DNA from: Sediminibacterium ginsengisoli
Lineage (GTDB): Bacteria; Bacteroidota; Bacteroidia; Chitinophagales; Chitinophagaceae
Assembly (NCBI GenBank): GCA_943324415.2
Contig: CALPLN020000097.1
Location: 1-6,931 of the forward strand
Length of the DNA: 6,931 bases
Direction: 5' to 3'
The notes below the pieces were generated by a model. The model did no database searches, was not told the DNA's origin, and saw only the letters and a program-made list of their open reading frames with translations. The first letter of the stretch is position 1; each line of letters begins with the position of its first letter. Positions 1 through 6,000 of the stretch are shown here, piece by piece. The translations under genes and the position numbers were made by a program.

Positions 1-1
1 A

Positions 2-247
2 AATCCATATTTAAATTTATTGGTACAATCAGGTTATTACGATGGTGCTTGTGATTATTTTAATGCGAAGTACAATATGTGGCAGATGGATCCTGCAGGA
101 AAAATCCAAGACAGAATGTTCTGGGAAGGATACCGCAGTGGACATATGATGTATTTGAGAAAAGAAGATTTATCTACCAGCAATGATCATCTAAGAACTT
201 TTATCAAAAACAGTATTCCTAAAGAAGGAACTCCTGCAAAGTTTTAG
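2..247 (+). CDS. Peptidase S10 (serine carboxypeptidase-like), C-terminal fragment
   Basis: The reading frame is open from base 2 to the TAG at 245-247 and gives 81 residues; the start and most of the gene lie upstream of the window. A TTG at 20 could be read as a start, but the frame continues upstream with sensible sequence (NPYLNLL), so this is a truncated gene and not a small one. Two features match the end of the S10 carboxypeptidase fold: the SGYYDGACDYF segment, whose Asp (codon 41-43) fits the catalytic Asp, and the GHMMY segment, whose His (codon 143-145) fits the catalytic His of the Ser-Asp-His triad. The nucleophile Ser would be upstream. Family members remove C-terminal residues from peptides; bacterial ones are usually exported, but no signal peptide can be seen here. 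The gene converges on the DUF4290 gene and ends 47 bp before a palindromic terminator. The family call is by motif recall, not by search. Confidence 0.82.
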   Translation, partial: NPYLNLLVQSGYYDGACDYFNAKYNMWQMDPAGKIQDRMFWEGYRSGHMMYLRKEDLSTSNDHLRTFIKNSIPKEGTPAKF

Positions 248-294
248 TCCGCAACTAAAAGTTAGCAAACTAAAACTTTCGACAATGATGAAGA

Positions 295-322
295 AAAAAG
301 ACCACGCATGCGTGGTCTTTTT
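295..322. terminator. Bidirectional intrinsic terminator between convergent genes
   Basis: The sequence is a perfect 28-bp palindrome centred between 308 and 309, with half-site AAAAAGACCACGCA and its exact complement. Its GC-rich core (GACCACGC/GCGTGGTC) is flanked by an A tract at 294-299 and a T tract at 318-322, so the transcript on either strand forms a hairpin followed by U residues. On the plus strand it lies 47 bp after the S10 stop codon. On the minus strand it starts one base after the DUF4290 stop codon (324-326). Termination in both directions is inferred from this structure. Confidence 0.87.
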
Positions 323-323
323 A

Positions 324-1028
324 TTAAAAACGTTTTTTGAAATTGCGGTTGTTTGTGTTTCTTCCGCCGCCGCTTCCACCTTGACCTTGACCTTGTCCCT
401 GACCTCTTCCGCCACCAGCACCAGGCCTGTTGCGGTTATTCTGCCAGCGTCCACCAGCAGGACGATATTCGTCACGTTCGAAATTTTGATTGCGGTGTTT
501 GATATAAGGGGTGTTACTAAATTCCAATTCACCACCTGTGATGGCATTCAACTCACTACGAATGGCATCATCTTGTACCAATTCTTTATGCCAGTTACTG
601 TAGGCGAGTTTCATATAATGTGCGATGGTATGTGCAAATCCAGTTTTCTTCTCAGGGTCCTGTTCTGCCATTGCTTTGTCAATCACCAGCTCTAAGTTTT
701 TACCTAAATGCGCATATCTGATTTTACGACGCGGGTAAGGTAAAGGGTCTGGTTTTTGCTTATACGTTTCTTTGGTAGGGATTGGATAAGGACTGTCCAC
801 ATCTAATTTAAAACCACTCATAAAAAACAAGTGATCCCATAACTTATGCTTATAGTCTTCGATATTTTTTAATTGAGGGTTTAGGAATCCCATCAACTCA
901 ATCACCACTTGGGCTTGTTCTTGTCTTTTTGCTTTATCCTCAATGGTCAATAGATGATCCACCATCCTCTGAACGTGACGGCCATACTCTCTCATCCCCA
1001 TGATGCTTCTTGCTGTATTGTACTCCAT
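324..1028 (-). CDS. DUF4290 family protein with Gly/Gln/Arg-rich C-terminal tail
   Basis: This 234-residue protein starts at ATG 1028-1026 and stops with TAA at 326-324. The first about 180 residues match the DUF4290 family as I remember it: an N-terminal MEYNTAR, EYGR at 14-17, a helical stretch with TIEDK, and the hallmark KHKLWDHLFFMSGFKLD around 60-76 followed by SPYP. The family is conserved in Bacteroidota and its biochemical function is unknown to me. No signal peptide or membrane segment is visible, so it is probably cytoplasmic. Residues about 189-234 are low complexity, rich in Gly, Arg, Asn and Gln, with a run of GQ dipeptides, and end in FKKRF; this resembles RGG-like nucleic-acid-binding tails, but that role is only inference. 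The gene diverges from pheS and converges on the S10 gene, so it appears monocistronic. There is no Shine-Dalgarno sequence before the start, as is usual in this phylum. Confidence 0.9.
   Translation of the reverse strand: MEYNTARSIMGMREYGRHVQRMVDHLLTIEDKAKRQEQAQVVIELMGFLNPQLKNIEDYKHKLWDHLFFMSGFKLDVDSPYPIPTKETYKQKPDPLPYPRRKIRYAHLGKNLELVIDKAMAEQDPEKKTGFAHTIAHYMKLAYSNWHKELVQDDAIRSELNAITGGELEFSNTPYIKHRNQNFERDEYRPAGGRWQNNRNRPGAGGGRGQGQGQGQGGSGGGRNTNNRNFKKRF
378..401. repeat. Hexanucleotide tandem repeat inside the DUF4290 tail
   Basis: Three exact ACCTTG units (378-395) are followed by one degenerate TCCCTG unit (396-401). Read on the minus strand these give alternating Gln and Gly codons in the low-complexity tail of the DUF4290 protein. 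Because the unit is a multiple of three, gain or loss of units would change tail length without shifting the frame. Confidence 0.75.
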
Positions 1029-1051
1029 GTATATATTACTTCAACGAATAA

Positions 1052-1059
1052 CAAATGTA
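1052..1059 (-). promoter_or_regulatory. Candidate -7 element for the DUF4290 gene
   Basis: On the minus strand these bases read TACATTTG, an exact match to the Bacteroidota -7 consensus TAnnTTTG. The box ends 23 bp before the DUF4290 start codon, which would leave a short 5' leader of roughly 15-20 nt. I see no good TTG-type -33 element at the expected distance, so the call rests on one box plus its position. Confidence 0.5.
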
Positions 1060-1085
1060 AGGTTTTTTACGGTTTATTTTTTCTT

Positions 1086-1093
1086 TATCTTCG
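1086..1093 (+). promoter_or_regulatory. Weak candidate -7 element for pheS-recO
   Basis: TATCTTCG matches TAnnTTTG at all but one fixed position. It ends only 4 bp before the pheS ATG (1098), so transcription from it would begin at or next to the start codon and give a leaderless or nearly leaderless mRNA. The 69-bp gap between the divergent genes offers no better plus-strand match. No convincing -33 box is visible. This is a weak, position-based suggestion. Confidence 0.25.
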
Positions 1094-1097
1094 TTGC

Positions 1098-2135
1098 ATG
1101 GAGCAACTATTACAGCAAATAGAAGACATTAAAAATGAAATAACTGCCGCCGAAGCTGCAAATGCTGCAGCATTGGAGGAGTTTAGAATTAAATACTTGG
1201 GAACCAAGGGTTTGGTAAAACAAATCATGGGAGAAATGAAAAATGTTCCGAATGAGCAAAAGAAGGAGTTCGGACAGATTTTGAATGCATTTAAAATTGT
1301 AGCAGAAGAAAAATTTGCGGCACTGCAAGCTGGCTTAGGGGATAGTGCAGAAACAGATACTGGGATGGACTTTAGTTTGCCAGGAGATCCAACACCGGTG
1401 GGAACAAGACATCCTTTGAACTTAGTGCGCAATCAAATGGTCTCTATTTTTAAAAGATTGGGATTTGCAGTGGCAGAAGGACCAGAGATCGAAGATGATT
1501 GGCACAATTTTGGTGCAATGAATTTGCCAGAAGATCATCCTGCGCGTGATATGCAAGACACATTTTATGTAGAAGAAAAAACCGCAGATCATTCTGCATG
1601 GTTATTAAGAACACATACATCGAGTACACAAGCAAGGGTGATGGAATCGCAGAAGCCACCTATTCGTGTGATCTGTCCAGGACGTGTGTACAGAAACGAA
1701 ACCATTTCTGCAAGAGCGCATTGCTTTTTCCATCAAGTAGAAGGATTGTATATCGATGAAAATGTAAGCTTTGCAGATTTAAAACAAACCTTATATTTTT
1801 TCGTGCAAGAGATGTTTGGTAAAGAAGTGAAAGTGCGTTTTCGTCCAAGTTATTTTCCATTTACAGAACCTAGTGCAGAGATGGATATCAGTTGTCAAAT
1901 TTGCGCAGGAAAGGGATGTAATATTTGTAAGCACACCGGTTGGGTAGAAATTTTAGGATCAGGCATGGTGCATCCAAAAGTGTTAGAGAATTTTGGCATC
2001 GATCCTGAAAAGTATACTGGCTTTGCGTTTGGTATGGGTGTAGAAAGAATTGCACAATTAAAATACCAAGTCAACGACTTAAGATTGTATTCACAAAACG
2101 ATGTAAGATTTTTACAACAGTTCAAGAGCGTCTAG
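1098..2135 (+). CDS. pheS: Phenylalanine--tRNA ligase alpha subunit
   Basis: PheS is the catalytic subunit of the cytoplasmic alpha2beta2 enzyme that charges tRNA-Phe with phenylalanine using ATP. The protein has 345 residues, slightly longer than E. coli PheS (327). Residues 1 to about 85 form the expected N-terminal coiled-coil tRNA-binding arm (EEFRIKYLGTKGLV). The class II core follows: motif 1 region from HPLNLV (105-110) through GPEIEDDWHNF (128-138), motif 2 with RTHTSSTQARVM (171-182), VYRNE and FHQVEGL (211-217), and motif 3 GFAFGMGVER (308-317). Ala310 falls where the substrate-pocket Ala294 of E. coli sits. An insert at 266-277 has a CxxC-x4-CxxC pattern. The ATG at 1098 is chosen because MEQLLQQIED begins the family-like sequence; the frame is open back to 954, but that part overlaps the divergent gene and does not look like PheS. 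No Shine-Dalgarno sequence is present. The beta-subunit gene pheT is not in the window, which is common when pheS and pheT are unlinked. Confidence 0.98.
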   Translation: MEQLLQQIEDIKNEITAAEAANAAALEEFRIKYLGTKGLVKQIMGEMKNVPNEQKKEFGQILNAFKIVAEEKFAALQAGLGDSAETDTGMDFSLPGDPTPVGTRHPLNLVRNQMVSIFKRLGFAVAEGPEIEDDWHNFGAMNLPEDHPARDMQDTFYVEEKTADHSAWLLRTHTSSTQARVMESQKPPIRVICPGRVYRNETISARAHCFFHQVEGLYIDENVSFADLKQTLYFFVQEMFGKEVKVRFRPSYFPFTEPSAEMDISCQICAGKGCNICKHTGWVEILGSGMVHPKVLENFGIDPEKYTGFAFGMGVERIAQLKYQVNDLRLYSQNDVRFLQQFKSV

Positions 2136-2144
2136 CAAAATTAT

Positions 2145-2879
2145 ATGCTACACAACACCAAGGGTATTGTTTTACGTGTGACCAAATATGGTGATACAAG
2201 TGTCATTGCCTCTATTTACACAGAACTCTTTGGATTGCAACAATATATTGTAAAAGGGGTTAGAACTATCAGCAAAAAAGGCGCAAGTAAGGGTGTGTTT
2301 TATCAACCCGCCGCCATCTTACAAATGGAAGCCTATCATTATCCAATGAAAAGCATGCAGATGGTGAAAGAGGTCAATTGGTCCTATGTCTATCAAAATG
2401 TGTATTCAGATGTATTGCGCAATGCAGTGGCTACTTATATTGTAGAGATTTTACAACAAACATTAGAACCAGAACCGCATCCTGAATTATTTTATTTGAT
2501 CGAAGACACTTTTAAGCAATTGGATAAAGGCGGTCCTGGATTGGTCAGTAATTTGCCGATCTATTTTTTGATTCATTTAAGTCAAACTTTGGGATTTGGA
2601 TTACAAGGTGTTTACTCCAACGAGACGCCCATCTTAGATGTACATGAAGGTAATTTTGTTGCAAACAAACCGCTGCATCCATATTTTTTAGAATCGGAAG
2701 AAGCGAAAACTGCATCCACTTTTTTAAGTTTACAGTTGTATAACGAATTGGAAACAATCCATTTGAATGGTGCGCAAAGAAAAAAAATCCTTGAACTATT
2801 TCAACTCTCCTTAAGTTGGCACTATAAAAAATTTAGTGAGATCAAGTCGCTGCCTATCTTACAAGCAGTGTTGCATTAG
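2145..2879 (+). CDS. recO: DNA repair protein RecO
   Basis: RecO is a cytoplasmic recombination mediator: with RecR it helps load RecA onto SSB-coated single-stranded DNA in the RecFOR pathway, and it can anneal strands. The 244-residue length is typical. The N-terminal OB-fold is visible as KGIVLRVTKYGDTSVIASIY (6-25) followed by GLQQYIVKGVR (30-40). The rest is the helical C-terminal domain, ending in the EIKSLPILQAVL signature common in Bacteroidota RecO. The protein has no cysteine at all, so it lacks the CxxC zinc site found in some RecO proteins such as that of Deinococcus. The ATG is 9 bp after the pheS stop, so the two genes are very probably cotranscribed; no Shine-Dalgarno sequence is seen in the gap. 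The stop is TAG at 2877-2879. Nothing suggests damage or truncation. Confidence 0.95.
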   Translation: MLHNTKGIVLRVTKYGDTSVIASIYTELFGLQQYIVKGVRTISKKGASKGVFYQPAAILQMEAYHYPMKSMQMVKEVNWSYVYQNVYSDVLRNAVATYIVEILQQTLEPEPHPELFYLIEDTFKQLDKGGPGLVSNLPIYFLIHLSQTLGFGLQGVYSNETPILDVHEGNFVANKPLHPYFLESEEAKTASTFLSLQLYNELETIHLNGAQRKKILELFQLSLSWHYKKFSEIKSLPILQAVLH

Positions 2880-2964
2880 AAACGCCAAACAAAACAAATA
2901 TAAATTAATTTTAATACTTACGTCCAGACTTATCTGTAAGGGAATAAGATATTAACATTTAAAT

Positions 2965-3002
2965 ATATAACAAATAAAACATAATTGAATTATTTGTTAT
3001 AT
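2965..3002. repeat. 13-bp perfect inverted repeat upstream of the large secreted-protein gene
   Basis: ATATAACAAATAA at 2965-2977 is the exact reverse complement of 2990-3002, with a 12-nt spacer. The arms are almost entirely A/T, so as an RNA hairpin it is weak, but it could serve as the recO terminator or as a binding site for a dimeric regulator. Its right arm overlaps the first five bases of the candidate -7 box at 2998-3005. The symmetry is seen directly; any function is inferred. Confidence 0.6.
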
Positions 3003-3005
3003 TTG
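2998..3005 (+). promoter_or_regulatory. Candidate -7 element for the large secreted-protein gene
   Basis: TATATTTG matches the Bacteroidota consensus TAnnTTTG exactly and lies 38 bp before the ATG at 3044. A start a few bases downstream would give a 5' leader of about 30 nt. The leader ends in an AT-rich stretch (3029-3043) without a Shine-Dalgarno sequence, as expected in this phylum. No clear -33 element is seen. The rest of the 164-bp gap (2880-3043) holds only the inverted repeat and a weak stem at 2917-2940. Confidence 0.5.
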
Positions 3006-3043
3006 ATTTCTTCCCCTGAAGGCTACTAATAAAAATTATTTTT

Positions 3044-6000
3044 ATGAGAAAGCTTTTGTGTCTATTCGTTTTTCTTTTTGCATCTAGTATTGTATTTAGC
3101 CAAGCTAAGAAATTTGATAAAAAATTCGGCTATTTTGAATATGAGTTAACACCCGCTCTTCAGATTGTAGACAGTCAAAACAACCATATTGTAGTTGGAC
3201 AGTTCAAGGGGTTTCATCAAGTTGGAAATACAACAATACAAACAAAAGGAGATTTTGATATTTTCATGATTAAATACGACCCAAACAATACAATTGTCTG
3301 GGTTAAAACATTTGGTTCAAGCGCAGAAGACAACGTAGCTTCTTTGAGTTGTGATAAAGCAGGAAATATTTTTATTACAGGTGCTTATGCTGGTAATGCA
3401 TTTTATACAAGTTCAACAGATTCACTTGCATTCATTACAGGTTATGCCCAGTCAAGGTATGTAACAAAATTAAATGCTAATGGAAATACTGTTTGGTCAA
3501 AAAGATTTTCAGCTTCATTAACAAGTGGAGGGGATCCTTCAAAGTCAGAAGTGATTAACGATCATGAAGGAAGAGTTTATTTAGTCCACACCACTAGAGC
3601 TAATGGAACATTGAATACATGGAAGTTTCAAGATTCGGTAATTGCAAATCCTACATTTAGCAATATCAATGTTCCAAGATGGTTATTGACAAGATTAGAT
3701 GAAAATACAGGTAATATCAAATGGCTGGATTATATCTCCAACCCAAATACATCTGGAAGTAGCATAAGAATTTTAAATATTTCAAGACCATTAATAGATA
3801 AAAATAATCATTTAGTTTTTGCTATTTCACACTATGGTGATCACACAGTTCCCATTTATGTGTTTGGACAATATTCGCCAACAAATTCAAATAGTAATAA
3901 TATTCTAGTCAGAATCGATTCAGTCGGTACGGTTAGAAATTTTAGAGACCTGGGTACCGCTACGAATGCATTATCAGATATTACGGATATATCAATCAAT
4001 AAAAATAATGAAGTTGTTTTAATCAATAAAAAGGCAAAAGCTACGGATAACGGTATCACGTATGATTATACTTCGGGCTCAAATACATTAAATTATGCTC
4101 GTTTTTATGATGAAAATTTTGCATTAATTAAGATTGTCAAATTGGGGCAACAAAATGTCAGGAGTTATGTCTTTGATAAGCAAAATCGTTTAATCACATT
4201 TGGCACAACCAGTTCTGCTAATTTTAATCAAAGCCCTGTTGACGAAGTATTGTTGGTAGACAGTAGTTCGAAAACAGTAACCTTTAATACTGAAGGAACT
4301 ATTTTGCCTTATATTTTTAGATATAATGAGTCGTTCAAGTTAGATACTTTTTATGTTGAAAAAAGAGCTAATACATTAATGCAGTTAGGGACAACCACAA
4401 ACTCTCTTAGAATTGCTAATAATGGTGATCTCATTCCAACTGTGAATTTTCCAGTGATGAATATGACTATGTTTAGGTATGATAGTACATTAAGATCAAA
4501 AAATGCCTTAATTGGAAAACATAGAGATAGAGAGGATATGATATTAGGTATGGTGGAGGATAAAGAGGGGCAAATATTTACTTCAGGCGTATTTCATGGT
4601 TTAGTCAATTTTAGCTCAATTGCTAGAGTTTCGGATAGCTTAAAAATTCCATTTGAAAATGGACAAGATAATTTTATAGCTAAATACAATAAGGAGGGTA
4701 ATATTGTTTGGATAAAGAGCATTGCTACCAAAGCAAATGATATTATAAGTCATTTGACACTTTCCAAAACAGGAATTTATTTTACTGTTTCAAATCCTAG
4801 CTATACTAGTTGGAATTTTAATGATTCAGTGACAGTAAGTGGAATGCAGGTATTGATGAAGGTCGATTTTAATGGCAATTTAATTTGGTCTAAAGAGGTT
4901 TATACCACAGTTAATCCAAATACCGCAAGTACTAGACCTACCATTAATCTTGTTAAAAATCTAACTAATGACAATGTAATCATTGGTGTAAGCGCATTTA
5001 GCAGCATAAATATAGGAACAACACAAGTTCAATCTTTAGGTAATAGAACAGGTCAAATATATGCAGTACTAAATGGAGAAAATGGTAATATCATTCGATA
5101 TAATAGATTTGCCTTAAGAGGAGAAAGCTTTAGTACGATGGGTACTTCCTTGGCAAACGCCCACGAGGATAAAAATGGAAATTTATATTTTGGCCTTACG
5201 TCAAGCTATACTAGTATTAATTCTAATCTTTCTGCAAATGAGATCTATTCATTAAAAACAAATAGTATTGGTTTTACTCATATTTGGGCAAGTCAACCTG
5301 GTATACTAAAGCTAGACTCCACTTTAGAAATGTCTAAGTTTTATCAATTTACATCATACATGTATTTAGGGGATATTGTTGGGCAAGGTGATCATATTTA
5401 TTTAACAGGAAGATCCAGAAATAATAGTATGACTTATAATAGTATAGTCCTTCCAACACATAGTTATGCTCAGTATGCCCATTTTGTATCTTTTTTTGCG
5501 AGATTAGATACATCTTTAAATATTACTAAAATTACCAAATTTGACACAACATCAATTGAGTCGCAATTTGATCTAGCGAGTAGAAAAATCCTAATTGATC
5601 CGACAACTAAAAATGTTTATGAATCATTACAATTTAGAGGTAAAACTGGACTTGAAAATGTGAGTTATAAGACGACAAGTTTTGGTGGCACTGATTTAAT
5701 GTTTGTTAAACATGATTCAACAGGTGCTATTATTGGGGCGCAACACTTGGGCACTCCGCAAAGTGATTCCTATAGTACCGGTTTGATCAATCAAGCAAGT
5801 AGTTTGGTATTTACAAGTAGAACTATTGATCCTAATTATAGTTCTGTTATTTTGAGTCCAAACTTAACTTCAAGTAGTGCAATTACAGAAGTGCCAATTG
5901 AAGTTATATTACCAAACACTAGAAAGTCGTTCTCGACAACTGCTCAATCTATAAAAAAAGTAAGTGCAGTAACAGAAGAAATCAATAAAGAGATTTTATC

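Noticed and set aside
20..247. A complete small protein starting at TTG 20
   Set aside because: The frame is open to the window edge and the residues upstream of 20 continue the S10 peptidase sequence, so this is a truncated gene end.
285..695. Plus-strand open frame opposite the DUF4290 gene
   Set aside because: It is the antisense shadow of a well-supported conserved gene, contains the terminator palindrome, and its Ser/Thr/Leu-rich sequence mirrors the Gly/Gln tail codons.
954..1097. N-terminal extension of pheS from an upstream in-frame ATG
   Set aside because: The extra 48 residues overlap the 5' end of the divergent DUF4290 gene, do not resemble PheS, and would cover the divergent promoter region. 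The ATG at 1098 starts the family-like sequence.
1085..2125. Several minus-strand open frames of 66-115 codons across pheS
   Set aside because: All lie opposite the clear pheS coding frame, show no recognisable family and have no promoter or gap of their own.
2545..2757. Minus-strand open frame within recO
   Set aside because: Shadow of recO with no recognisable features.
2917..2940. Stem-loop CTTAC...GTAAG after recO as an intrinsic terminator
   Set aside because: The stem is only 5 bp plus a 3-bp inner stem with a bulge, and no T tract follows it.
3856..4059. Minus-strand open frame of 67 codons inside the large gene
   Set aside because: It lies opposite an unbroken 1296-codon frame with consistent domain content; a hydrophobic antisense frame is expected opposite Asn/Lys/Asp-rich sequence.
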